Positions 1-7,929 of a stretch of DNA of 46,446 nt are shown here, piece by piece. Where the stretch lies: NCBI GenBank assembly GCA_026397335.1, contig JAPLVB010000041.1, forward strand, positions 1 to 46,446. The letters are read 5' to 3'. Below the pieces are notes generated by a model, which saw only the letters and a program-made list of their open reading frames with translations, was not told where the DNA came from and did not search any database. The stretch's first letter is position 1, and each line of letters starts with the position of its first letter. The stretch is from Candidatus Aenigmatarchaeota archaeon (GTDB taxonomy: Archaea; Aenigmatarchaeota; Aenigmatarchaeia; QMZP01). Made by a program: the position numbers and the translations under genes.

Positions 1-593
1 GGGAGGAATGTAGGTGGATCTTCAATCGTAACTTCCGTTATACAATGAGGTATTAGATTCGCAAAAGACGCAAATGCGATGTTTGCGGGAACCCTTTTCT
101 TTTGGTTCTTAGCATGTCTAATTATTCTTTGATTTATTGTGTTTGTGGAACCTTTAGCTTCCCAGACAATTTTTAAATTTCTGCTATATCCTTCATAGTC
201 GGGTTTAGATTCATTCTTCTTTCTCTTAATTTTAGAAATGTTTGATCTTTGGATGTCATATAACTGCTCTGCAATTATTATAGATAGACCCTCACCAATA
301 TGTTCAGCTATCTTTATTTTGTCATCAACATCCACATCATTTATGGACACTATTAGTTCGTCATTATCATTTTTGACAAATCTCTCAACAAAATCCGCAG
401 CATCTGCAAATTTGATTTTGTTCGTGGTTCTAACTGACCTACTAAGTCCAATAGCTAGAACAAAATTAAACAAATTTAACTTAAATCTGGTTTGTGCAGA
501 TCGATATTTTATTGGAAGACTAGAATGTAGAAGAGGGTCTATATTTAATTTTATGTACCTTTTTTGAAATCTAGCAAAAATGCTTTCAAACAT
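1..593 (-). CDS. Partial PD-(D/E)xK-nuclease-like protein, cut by window edge
   Basis: An open frame runs leftward from an ATG at 593-591 for 197 codons to the window edge without a stop, so the C-terminus is missing. I do not recognise the family with certainty. Residues around 130-150 read KPDYEGYS, then, 13 positions after the Asp, WEAKGS. That spacing fits the PD-(D/E)xK motif of restriction-like nucleases, and an upstream helix (IAEHIGEGLSIIIAEQL) could supply the usual Glu. The coding strand is clearly richer in A+T than the genes from 791 onward, which suggests transfer. No clear Shine-Dalgarno sequence is seen. Nuclease function is inference from the motif only. Confidence 0.55.
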   Translation of the reverse strand, partial: MFESIFARFQKRYIKLNIDPLLHSSLPIKYRSAQTRFKLNLFNFVLAIGLSRSVRTTNKIKFADAADFVERFVKNDNDELIVSINDVDVDDKIKIAEHIGEGLSIIIAEQLYDIQRSNISKIKRKKNESKPDYEGYSRNLKIVWEAKGSTNTINQRIIRHAKNQKKRVPANIAFASFANLIPHCITEVTIEDPPTFL

Positions 594-790
594 AATATAC
601 TTAATAGTTGAATGATTTATCTAGTTTCCATCAATCATTCCCAAGCGTCTTGACTATTAGATTCTACCCCAATTCCTTCCAGATGTTGAACGCCCCCTTC
701 ACCCTCCCATCATGTCTCTTCAGGCCGAGTATTAAGAAGCAAATCTCCCCTCTCCCCAACCCATATAAACCCCCCTGCTAAGAGATAAGC

Positions 791-1174
791 ATGGACGAAA
801 AGCATAAGCGCATGAAGCACATGGACATGAGGGGATTCGGATGGAGGGTCGCGCTGTCCATACTCGTGAGCATGGGATGGCTGGCCTTCCTGATAATCTG
901 GCTTTTCTTCTATGCGGGAAGTTTCAGCATATACCAGAACATAGCAATCCTCATTGTGTCCATACTGGTCGTGGGTGCCATAATGGGAGCATCATGGGCA
1001 TCATGGGGCATGAGGCACGGCCATGGCTGGGAACGCTGCGCAGAGGAAGAGAAGGCAAAAGGAAGGCGGAACCAGAGACCGAAGGCGACAGAGTCGCCTT
1101 CAAACGAGAATCCGCCTTCAGGCCATGAGAAGAAGCCTGCGGCGAAGAAGAGGAACAGGAAGAGAAAGAGATAG
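791..1174 (+). CDS. Small two-helix membrane protein with basic tail
   Basis: 127 residues. Two hydrophobic segments (about residues 18-41 and 47-67) are followed by a His/Trp-rich turn and a long tail rich in Lys, Arg, Glu and Pro. A TATA-like box (ATATAAA, 763-769) lies about 22 nt before the ATG, so the transcript is probably leaderless. The tail, about residues 91-110, is encoded by two nested palindromes (1062-1119) of the dispersed family described separately, so that part may be an inserted element translated in frame rather than an ancestral sequence. Function unknown; probably a membrane-anchored protein with a charged cytoplasmic tail. Confidence 0.7.
   Translation: MDEKHKRMKHMDMRGFGWRVALSILVSMGWLAFLIIWLFFYAGSFSIYQNIAILIVSILVVGAIMGASWASWGMRHGHGWERCAEEEKAKGRRNQRPKATESPSNENPPSGHEKKPAAKKRNRKRKR
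1062..1119 (+). repeat. Nested GAAG/CTTC palindromes inside a coding sequence
   Basis: The inner hairpin has a perfect 9-bp stem, GAAGGCGAC (1081-1089) with GTCGCCTTC (1093-1101) and an AGA loop. An outer perfect 9-bp pair encloses it: GAAGGCGGA (1062-1070) with TCCGCCTTC (1111-1119). The sequence GAGACCGAAGGCGA (1075-1088) recurs at 44386-44399 before the MCM gene, and the flank CTTCAAACGAGAATCC resembles the flank of the tRNA insertion at 12245. It is translated as part of the preceding protein's tail. Confidence 0.8.
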
Positions 1175-1520
1175 CTGGTTTGTAAAGCGCACTATAAAGC
1201 GAGTTTATCCCTCTGTCTGCGCCAGAGCAAGAAGGCTTGCGCATGAGAGGGAAGGAATAAGCCTCTTCCTGGACTTTCTATAGGACTGGATGGCTTCCTT
1301 CTTTATCAGTCAGTTGCGGCCGAGCTTTATGGATATATCGGATAGTCTGAAAATCCATCTATCCGATACAAGATTGAAGGATATCCCTCCCCAAGCCGGG
1401 AAAGCCTGGGCACAGAGAAGGTGGGCGCTTGGTTTTGAGGTAGCGAAAATCTTATAAACAGTAATATACAATAAGTTACTATAATATCTTGAGATATATA
1501 ATAATATACAGTGATATATC
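1175..1520. other. 346-bp gap with a 10-bp dyad
   Basis: No convincing gene is seen. A perfect 10-bp inverted repeat, TATCGGATAG (1336-1345) and CTATCCGATA (1359-1368), could form a hairpin with a 13-nt loop or serve as a protein site. A GATTGAAGGATATCC stretch at 1373-1387 may be a decayed relative of the dispersed palindromes. The right end of the gap holds the promoter of the next gene pair. Confidence 0.5.
1451..1515 (+). promoter_or_regulatory. Promoter and likely operator of toxin-antitoxin-like pair
   Basis: CTTATAAAC (1451-1459) is a good TATA box. Downstream lie a dyad ATATCT-TG-AGATAT (1484-1497) and two direct copies of TAATATACA (1462-1470 and 1502-1510) spaced 40 bp apart. The start of gene 1521 is preceded by GTGAT (1511-1515), which fits the anti-Shine-Dalgarno sequence. 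Repeats between TATA box and start suit autoregulation by the AbrB-like partner, which is inference. Confidence 0.5.
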
Positions 1521-1751
1521 ATGACAGAGAGATGTCACTTAAGGCCTTCAGGCCATGCCAAGGATAAGATGATAGCATGGGGGATTGATAAGGAAAGGAT
1601 AATTGAATGCATACTGAAAGGCGCCAAAAGGCTAGAGAAAGATGCTGCGCTGGGTGACAAAATAGTGTCAAGATATAAGGAACTTGAGGTCGTGTACAAG
1701 CAGAGGCCCTGCAATTATTTCATAATCACGGTTTCATACCTAACAGGTTAG
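1521..1751 (+). CDS. DUF4258-type toxin-like protein
   Basis: 76 residues. The pattern HLRPSGHAKDKMIAWGI, then a helix ending RLEKDAALGD, then beta strands KIVSRYKELEVVYKQ and NYFIITVSYL, matches the DUF4258 fold. This is a small alpha-beta family often placed beside zinc-finger antitoxins and thought to be RelE/BECR-like. Forty-two bases downstream is a YgiT-type zinc-finger/AbrB protein, the usual partner. A GTGAT ribosome-binding site lies 5 nt before the ATG. Toxin activity is inferred from family and arrangement; no catalytic residue is proven here. Confidence 0.65.
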   Translation: MTERCHLRPSGHAKDKMIAWGIDKERIIECILKGAKRLEKDAALGDKIVSRYKELEVVYKQRPCNYFIITVSYLTG

Positions 1752-1793
1752 GTTTCAGGTCTGGGTTGAGAATGGAAAGGAATGGGTGATATT

Positions 1794-2132
1794 ATGGAAG
1801 GGAAAGGTTGTCCGATATGCAGGGGCAGATTGGTCAGAAAGAAAGAGCCCTATTGGTTCGGCAGCATAAACTTGGGCGAGTTTGAGGCAGACGTGTGCAG
1901 CAAATGCGGCGAGGCATTCTATACGGAAGAGGCTTCAGACCAGATAGATCAGCTGGCCAAGAAGGCAGGCCTTTGGGGCATAGGCAAAAAGGTCGTTATC
2001 GGCCAGTCCGGCAACGCGCTCATAGTGAGAATACCAAAAGAGATAGCCGAGCTTTACAAACTGCACAAGAAGGCTACAGCTCTTATATCCCCCGAAGGCA
2101 AGAACAAAATCTGCATAGAGGTTAATGGATAG
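1794..2132 (+). CDS. YgiT-type zinc finger with AbrB-like domain, antitoxin-like
   Basis: 112 residues. The N-terminal half has two CxxC knuckles (CPIC near residue 6, CSKC near residue 34) as in MqsA/YgiT antitoxins. The C-terminal half, KKVVIGQSGNALIVRIPKE, is a swapped-hairpin AbrB/SpoVT DNA-binding motif. The in-frame ATG at 1782 is also possible, but GGTGAT (1785-1790) sits 3 nt before the ATG at 1794, so I chose 1794. Predicted to neutralise the 1521 protein and repress the pair through the repeats at 1462-1510. The stop codon overlaps a T-rich terminator-like repeat. Confidence 0.7.
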   Translation: MEGKGCPICRGRLVRKKEPYWFGSINLGEFEADVCSKCGEAFYTEEASDQIDQLAKKAGLWGIGKKVVIGQSGNALIVRIPKEIAELYKLHKKATALISPEGKNKICIEVNG

Positions 2133-2150
2133 AAGAGGTCTTTGTTTTTG
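2129..2150 (+). terminator. T-rich terminator-like repeat, copy 1
   Basis: A 22-bp sequence beginning ATAGAAGAGGTC and ending TTTGTTTTTG is repeated exactly at 4944-4965. Each copy lies at or just after a stop codon (2132 and 4934). Archaeal transcription ends at T-rich tracts, so these may be terminators. A similar tract follows 6020 (TTTTTGCTTTTGG). Confidence 0.45.
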
Positions 2151-2234
2151 GGGAATGAGCAGGGCCCGCGCCAAAAAGCGGGATTGTCGAAGGGGGCGCA
2201 ACCTTTATTTAAAGCCTCTGGCCAAAAGCCAGCT

Positions 2235-4934
2235 ATGAAAGCCATCCAGATTGCCTTGCTTGTGATTCTCGCTCTCACAGCCTTCCTGGGGACCGCGCTC
2301 AACCTGTTCACCGACTGGCTGTGGTTCCTGTCTGTCGGCTACGGAAGCGTTTTCACCACAATGGTGTTCACCAGCGTCCTGCTGGGAGCCGCGGCTTTTG
2401 CCGCATCGTTTGCCTTCATTTGCGCCAACCTGAGAATCGCGAAAAAGAGGGCTTTGGGGAAGGCGGGAAGGAAGGCCGCGAAGGCAGGCGGACCGAAGGA
2501 TGATATATTGCTCCTGTTTGCGTTGCTCTTCTCCCTCATGATAGGCATGGCGTTCTCGGGCTGGGAGGTTGTCCTCAAATATCTCAACGGGGCCAGCTTC
2601 GGCGTTGCAGACCCGGTCTTCGGAATGGATATCGGCTTTTACATGTTCCAGCTTCCCTTATTCTGGTATGTATTTTCATTTGCGCTTTCTGTCCTGACGG
2701 CTGCGGCAGCCATTTCATTCGCATCCTATCTGCTGCATTCCGCTAAAATAAGGAGGGAAGCGGACGCCGATGAAGATGCGGCATCCTGGCTGCCGGCCTT
2801 TTACAGGATTGACATATCAGCCGCGAAAACAAAGTCATTGTCCCACATGAGCGTGCTTTTCTTCATGGTCTTCCTTGTCATAGGATACGGCTTTTACATA
2901 GGCCAGTACAGCGTGCTGTTCTCAGGGGCAGGCGTGATCAGAGGCGCCGGCTTCACTGACCTGACCACCAGCTTGCCTCTTATCTACCTGCTCTCGCTTC
3001 TTTCGGTCGTGGTTGCGCTCGTTTTCCTCGCCAACATAAGGATAAGGAGGTGGAGGCTTTCACTCGAGGCGCTCGGGGCCTTTGTTGCCGTGGCGGTTAT
3101 AGGTCTGATTGCCAGCTCTGCTGTCCAGGCATTCGTGGTGAAGCCGGACGAGTTCAACGCCGAGAAGCCTTACATAGAGAGGAACATACAGTGGACTCTG
3201 GCAGCCTACGGCCTGGATTCCGTGGAGGAGCGTGCCTTCCCCCTGCAGTACAACCTCACAATCAGGGACATCGAGAGGAACAGGGCGACAATGGAGAACA
3301 TAAGGCTCTGGGACTGGAGGCCTCTGGAAAAGACCTACCAGCAGCTCCAGCTCTTCAGGACGTACTACGATTTCCCGGACATAGACATTGACCGGTACTA
3401 TTTCAACGGGAGCTACAAACAGGTCATGGTTTCCACCAGGGAGATGAACACCGAGAACCTGGCGTCCAACGCCAGGACCTGGGTCAACACCCACCTCGTC
3501 TTCACGCACGGCTACGGGATAGTGATGAATCCCGTGGACAGGGTGACCGGCGAGGGGCTGCCGGAATTCTTCATGAAGGACATACCACCGAAATCGGATT
3601 TCATAAGCGTAACAAGGCCGGAGATATACTACGGCCAGGCAGACATGGAGTATGCTGTCGTGGGGACGACCACGGAGGAGCTTGACTACCCGGCCGGGGA
3701 CGAGAACGTCTTCGCCATGTATAACGGCAGCGGCGGAGTGGGCATAGGCTCCTTCGCGAGCAGGCTTGGCTTTGCGTTCAAATTCGGCTCCATAGAGATC
3801 CTGGTTTCCAACTCGATAAAGCCTGAGAGCAGGATACTCCTTTACAGGAACGTGGACGAGAGGATAAGGGCGATAGCGCCCTTCCTCAGGTACGACAGCG
3901 ACCCTTACATAGTTGCTGATGGGGGGAGGCTGTTCTGGATAGCAGACGCCTATACGGTCTCAGATTCCTATCCCTATTCGGAGCGCATGCGCATCGGCAG
4001 GGGGGAATCCATAAACTACATAAGGAACTCAGTCAAGGCCGTTGTTGACGCGTACAATGGCAACGTGACTTATTACGTGATTGACAGCTCAGACCCCGTT
4101 ATCAGGACGTACATGGCCATCTTCCCCAACCTCTTCCAGGACTTCTCGGAGATGCCTGAAGGCCTCAAGAGCCACCTGCGCTACCCCGAGGACATGTTCA
4201 CCATACAGAAGGAGATATACTCCACCTACCACATGAGGAACCCGAACGTCTTCTACAACAAGGAGGACGTGTGGGTCACACCCTACGAGATACTCGAGAA
4301 GACCAAGCAGGAGATGATACCGTACTATATGATCATGAAGCTTCCGGGCCAAGAAAGGGAGGAGTTCATACTCTTCATGCCTTTCACACCAAGGGGGAAG
4401 GACAACCTCGTGGCGTGGATGGCTGCCAAGAGCGACTTCCCCAACTATGGGAACATAACGGTCTTCACGTTCTCCAAGCAGGAGCTTGCATACGGCCCGC
4501 TCCAGATAGAGGCAAGGATAGACCAGGACACCGAGATATCCCAGCTGTTCACCCTGTGGAGCCAGAGCGGCTCAAGCGTGGTGAGGGGCAACACCCTGGT
4601 GATACCCATAGAGGACTCCATACTTTACGTGGAGCCCATATACCTTGAGGCCACGGAGAAGGGAAGCCTTCCCGAGCTGAAAAGGGTGATAGTATCATAT
4701 GGGAACAGGGTAACCATGAAAGAGACACTTGACGAGGCGATAAGGGAAATATTTGGCGTCCAGAAGCCCGAAGAGCCGGGCCAGCCAACCGAAAACACAG
4801 AAGACAAGCTGGAAAGGATAAAAAGCCTTTACCAGAAAGCGCAGGAGGCCCTCACTTCCGGAGACCTCGGGATGTATGCGCAGTACATAAATGAGATAGG
4901 GAAGCTGCTGGGGATAGGGCAGCTTTCCCGGTAA
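2235..4934 (+). CDS. UPF0182 (COG1615) family membrane protein
   Basis: 899 residues, normal for UPF0182. Seven hydrophobic segments fill roughly residues 4-303 (first about 4-25, last about 276-303). A soluble region of about 590 residues with PGQEREEFILFMPFTPRGKDN follows, then a charged coiled tail (EDKLERIKSLYQKAQEAL). An upstream TTG at 2142 is in frame, but TTTATTTAAA (2204-2213) sits about 22 nt before the ATG at 2235, giving a leaderless start just before the first membrane helix. Function of the family is unknown; it occurs in actinobacteria, cyanobacteria, clostridia and methanogens. It stands alone as a transcription unit between two T-rich terminators. Confidence 0.9.
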   Translation: MKAIQIALLVILALTAFLGTALNLFTDWLWFLSVGYGSVFTTMVFTSVLLGAAAFAASFAFICANLRIAKKRALGKAGRKAAKAGGPKDDILLLFALLFSLMIGMAFSGWEVVLKYLNGASFGVADPVFGMDIGFYMFQLPLFWYVFSFALSVLTAAAAISFASYLLHSAKIRREADADEDAASWLPAFYRIDISAAKTKSLSHMSVLFFMVFLVIGYGFYIGQYSVLFSGAGVIRGAGFTDLTTSLPLIYLLSLLSVVVALVFLANIRIRRWRLSLEALGAFVAVAVIGLIASSAVQAFVVKPDEFNAEKPYIERNIQWTLAAYGLDSVEERAFPLQYNLTIRDIERNRATMENIRLWDWRPLEKTYQQLQLFRTYYDFPDIDIDRYYFNGSYKQVMVSTREMNTENLASNARTWVNTHLVFTHGYGIVMNPVDRVTGEGLPEFFMKDIPPKSDFISVTRPEIYYGQADMEYAVVGTTTEELDYPAGDENVFAMYNGSGGVGIGSFASRLGFAFKFGSIEILVSNSIKPESRILLYRNVDERIRAIAPFLRYDSDPYIVADGGRLFWIADAYTVSDSYPYSERMRIGRGESINYIRNSVKAVVDAYNGNVTYYVIDSSDPVIRTYMAIFPNLFQDFSEMPEGLKSHLRYPEDMFTIQKEIYSTYHMRNPNVFYNKEDVWVTPYEILEKTKQEMIPYYMIMKLPGQEREEFILFMPFTPRGKDNLVAWMAAKSDFPNYGNITVFTFSKQELAYGPLQIEARIDQDTEISQLFTLWSQSGSSVVRGNTLVIPIEDSILYVEPIYLEATEKGSLPELKRVIVSYGNRVTMKETLDEAIREIFGVQKPEEPGQPTENTEDKLERIKSLYQKAQEALTSGDLGMYAQYINEIGKLLGIGQLSR

Positions 4935-4943
4935 GCGAAGAGC

Positions 4944-4965
4944 ATAGAAGAGGTCTTTGTTTTTG
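4944..4965 (+). terminator. T-rich terminator-like repeat, copy 2
   Basis: Exact second copy of the 22-bp repeat at 2129-2150, 10 bp after the stop of the UPF0182 gene. Position and T-tracts suit a transcription terminator; the exact identity of the two copies suggests recent duplication or a functional constraint. Confidence 0.45.
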
Positions 4966-4998
4966 ATTGAGATCCGGGAAAACTCTAGCCTGGAAGCT

Positions 4999-5533
4999 TC
5001 AGGGCCACTTGTTGATTAAAAGGTAGCTTTTCCCCTTAAAGTCAAGGTCCTCTAGCCTGAGGTTTCCGATGCCCACACGCTTCAATGAAACCACATCATT
5101 CCCCACAGCCTGGAGCATCTTCTTTATCTGCCGTTTCTTTCCTTCATCAATGCCAATTTCCAACCTGCGCTGCCCAAGCTTCCTGACAGCAAGGGCTTTG
5201 ACAAAGAACACCTTCCCTGTATCATCATCTGTTATCTTCACTCCCTGCCGGAGTGCTGCAAAGTCATTGTCGGTAACGGGATTCCGTGTCTCCACAAGAT
5301 ATGTCTTGATAATGTGGTTCTCCTTTCTCGTGAGTTGCTTTTCCAGCTGCCCATCGTTCGTTACCACAAGCAATCTTCACCACAGCAGCCATCTTGACGG
5401 AATGCTTGGGGTTAGTGAGAACCTTCCCGTCCACATAAACATGCCCGTGGCGGATTGCCTGCTCTGCATCAAACGATCGCTCGAACTCCCCGGACCTCAT
5501 GAGCAGAGAAATCAGCCGCATCTTTTTCGACAT
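4999..5533 (-). pseudogene. RsuA/RluB-type pseudouridine synthase, catalytic block deleted and frameshifted
   Basis: Family enzymes have an S4 RNA-binding domain, then a catalytic domain with the GRLD Asp. Here the ATG at 5533 opens an S4 domain (MRLISLLMRSGEFERSFDAE, HGHVYVDGKVLTNPKHSV), readable to about 5375. The reading then continues in another frame from about 5373 with LLVVTNDGQLEKQLT, HIIKTYLVETRN and DEGKKRQIKKMLQAVGNDVV. These are the family's post-catalytic motifs, ending at 4999. The roughly 50-60 residues that normally lie between, including the KP-G segment and the catalytic GRLD, are absent, and the two parts differ in frame at about 5372-5376. As written the gene cannot make an active enzyme. 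It may be a true deletion or an assembly fault. Confidence 0.85.
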
Positions 5534-5596
5534 AATTAATCTGATATATGCAGAAATATCAAGCTATGGAAAGTTCCGGGACTAGCAAGGAATTGA

Positions 5597-5905
5597 TTAA
5601 ACATCATCTTCCTTATTTTCTTCATCCGACTCTTCTTCAGCTTCGCTGTCTTCTGCGGACGCGTCAGATTCAGTTTCTCCTTCATCTTCAGATACTGCTT
5701 TTTTATCTTTGGTGATTTTTCCTACCTTTTCAGCCTTTGGTCCTCTATCGCCCTGAACGCCGGTGAATGAAACCTTGTCGCCATCAGTAAGCCTCGTCCC
5801 CTGTTCCACCTGCGTTGCGTGAAAATAGTAGCTCTTTCCATCATCACCGTTTATAAATCCAAATTGTTTTTCAGCATTGAAAAACTTTACCGTTCCTTCA
5901 GTCAT
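5597..5905 (-). CDS. Cold-shock-domain protein with long acidic tail
   Basis: 102 residues. Residues 1-64 form a CspA-like OB fold: GTVKFFNAEKQFGFING carries RNP1, and KSYYFHATQVEQGTRL carries an altered RNP2. Residues 68-102 are a low-complexity tail of Glu, Asp and Ser, much longer than in usual CspA (about 67 residues). A strong AGGAGGT lies 7 nt before the ATG, and a TATA-like AATATTTATG lies further upstream. Likely a single-stranded nucleic-acid chaperone. The acidic tail may tune RNA affinity, as in some archaeal and chloroplast RNA-binding proteins, which is inference. Confidence 0.85.
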   Translation of the reverse strand: MTEGTVKFFNAEKQFGFINGDDGKSYYFHATQVEQGTRLTDGDKVSFTGVQGDRGPKAEKVGKITKDKKAVSEDEGETESDASAEDSEAEEESDEENKEDDV

Positions 5906-6114
5906 ATTTCTACCTCCTAACTAGGCATAAATATTGTATTACGGTTATTAAAAGAAGTCGGATGTATTCCCTTCTCCGGCTGTCTTTACCAAGAATTAGA
6001 AAAACCGAGAGATAAGATAGAGATTTTTGCTTTTGGGGATTGACGGGAAGCTGGAAGCCATGCTTTTTAAGCCGGAAGGCGAGTAATCATTTAATCAAAG
6101 AGGGAGGTGTGAGA

Positions 6115-6498
6115 ATGACAGGCTATTCCGGAAACATAGAGAAGCAGACGCTGAAGAACAATTATTTCAGGCAGGTCCTGTTCACTGGCAAGCATGCCCA
6201 GCTGGTTGTGATGTCCCTTAAGCCGGGAGAGGAGATAGGGAATGAAGTCCACCCGAATGTAGACCAGTTCTTCAGGATTGAGCAGGGCGAGGCAAAATTC
6301 ATCCTGAATGAAAAGGAGAAGCACGTTGTCCGCGATGGAGAGGCAGTCATTGTGCCTGCAGGAACCTTCCACAATGTGATAAACACAGGGAAGGGGCAGC
6401 TGAAACTCTATACAATTTATTCGCCGCCAAACCACCCTGATGGCACGGTCCACAAGACCAGGGCCGAGGCGGAAAGGGCTGAAAAGAAGCATAAATGA
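6115..6498 (+). CDS. Cupin-fold protein
   Basis: 127 residues. The small single-domain cupin shows motif 1 as GEEIGNEVHPNVDQFFRIEQGEA and motif 2 as GEAVIVPAGTFHNVINTG, with His and Gln/Glu ligands for a metal. An upstream in-frame start at 6040 is rejected because GGAGGTG (6103-6109) lies 5 nt before the ATG at 6115. A T-rich element (TTTTTGCTTTTGG, 6027-6039) and TATA-like TTTTTAA precede it. Enzymatic role unknown; such cupins may bind small molecules or act as isomerases. The C-terminus is Lys/Glu-rich. Confidence 0.8.
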   Translation: MTGYSGNIEKQTLKNNYFRQVLFTGKHAQLVVMSLKPGEEIGNEVHPNVDQFFRIEQGEAKFILNEKEKHVVRDGEAVIVPAGTFHNVINTGKGQLKLYTIYSPPNHPDGTVHKTRAEAERAEKKHK

Positions 6499-6548
6499 GC
6501 CCCTGAACTCAGGCACCAAATATATCCCACTTCGATTAATTATATATC

Positions 6549-7880
6549 ATGCCATCCCACCCTACAAAGGCTTTCAGGAAATCCCACCTCTGGATTCCGA
6601 TTATTGCGGTATTCATTATCCTTCTTGGAAGTCCCGCCCCTCCAGGTTTGAGCCTGCTAGGATGGAGGGCAATAGCGATTTTTAGCCTAGTGGTCATGCT
6701 CTGGGTTACTGAGCTTGTTCCGCTCCCCGTGGCTGCCATTCTTGGAGGGGTCTTGCAGCCGCTCCTTGGAATCGCAACTGTGACAGGAGCGCTTGCAGGA
6801 TTCGCCTCCAGTTCAGTCTTCCTTATCCTGGCAGGTTTCATAATTGCCGCGGGGCTTGTGAAAACGGGATTGGACAAAAGGATAGCCTACTCTTTTGTGG
6901 GGATTTCAAAGAAGCCTGAGAGGATTCTGCTCGGCCTGATTCTTGCCACAGGGATTCTTTCCATGATAATCTCAAATACAGCCACCGTCCTGCTAATGCT
7001 CCCGATAGCAGTCACACTCGCGGCTAAAACAGGCTTGGACAAGAAGATGCTGCTGCTTGCGATTGCGTTTGCGGCAAACATAGGAGGAGTGGGTTTGCTG
7101 GTGGGAACTCCCCCCAATGTCATGGCCGCGCAGGCCGTGGGCTGGGGATTCTACCAGTGGATGTGGATCGGGCTGCCATTCGCTTTTATCATGCTTTTCG
7201 CTCTCTGGCTTTCGTTTCGAATCCAGTTCAAGCCGCACAGGGTAAGGCACGCGGAGAAGATGGAGAAGCTAGGGCCCATGAAAAAATCCGAGAAGAAGTG
7301 CGCCCTTGTCATCCTTTTCACACTGTTCCTCTGGGTGACTGAGCCGCTCCATGGGATAGATTCCGTGATAATAGGACTGGCCGGAGGTCTGCTAATGTTC
7401 ATTCTTCTGTTCGACTGGAGGTTCTTCGAGAAAGAAACGGACTGGGGCTCCATAATCCTGATAGGAGGGGCAATCTCAATCGCGAACGCGCTTGCAGCCA
7501 CAGGCGCAGCTGCCTGGATTGCAGAAGGGTTCCTTGGGACAACAGGCCTCACAAACCCAATTCTTATAGTGTTTGGGTTCTGCATGCTTGCGCTCCTGGT
7601 TACACAGTTCATACAGAACACAGCCACTGCGGGAATGTTCATCCCGATTCTTGTGGGCCTTGCCCAGCAGGCAGGCTTTTCTCCAGCAAGCACTGTTATC
7701 CTTCCGAGCATAGCGGTTTCCATGACCTTCCTTCTCCCTCCGGGAACAGCTCCCAATGCAATAGTCCACGGGAAAGGAGGAATCTCCACAAAGGAGATGT
7801 TAAGGGCAGGGATTCTGCCAACAGTCTTTGCGATAATACTGCTGCTGGTTTTCAGCTTTGTTTTTGTGGGAAGGATTTAA
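6549..7880 (+). CDS. SLC13/DASS-type anion transporter
   Basis: 443 residues with about 11-12 membrane segments. The two inverted halves carry the signature substrate and sodium sites: SNTATVLLMLP (near residue 140) with LVGTPPN (near 185), and QNTATAGMFIP (near 358) with LPPGTAPNAIVHG (near 397). This places it in the divalent anion/sodium symporter family carrying dicarboxylates, sulfate or phosphate; the substrate cannot be told. AAATATAT at about 6519 lies some 25 nt before the ATG, so it is probably leaderless. A malic enzyme elsewhere in the window would make C4-dicarboxylate uptake reasonable, but this is inference. Confidence 0.88.
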   Translation: MPSHPTKAFRKSHLWIPIIAVFIILLGSPAPPGLSLLGWRAIAIFSLVVMLWVTELVPLPVAAILGGVLQPLLGIATVTGALAGFASSSVFLILAGFIIAAGLVKTGLDKRIAYSFVGISKKPERILLGLILATGILSMIISNTATVLLMLPIAVTLAAKTGLDKKMLLLAIAFAANIGGVGLLVGTPPNVMAAQAVGWGFYQWMWIGLPFAFIMLFALWLSFRIQFKPHRVRHAEKMEKLGPMKKSEKKCALVILFTLFLWVTEPLHGIDSVIIGLAGGLLMFILLFDWRFFEKETDWGSIILIGGAISIANALAATGAAAWIAEGFLGTTGLTNPILIVFGFCMLALLVTQFIQNTATAGMFIPILVGLAQQAGFSPASTVILPSIAVSMTFLLPPGTAPNAIVHGKGGISTKEMLRAGILPTVFAIILLLVFSFVFVGRI

Positions 7881-7929
7881 TGACAGGTGCCGAATTTAAA
7901 GTTTATTGTCAACATTAGCGTGTGATTGA

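Noticed and set aside
1336..1368. C/D-box small RNA
   Set aside because: No paired C (RTGATGA) and D (CTGA) boxes are seen around the dyad.
3060..3509. Long minus-strand frame within the UPF0182 gene
   Set aside because: Antisense to a well-conserved membrane protein; no start signal.
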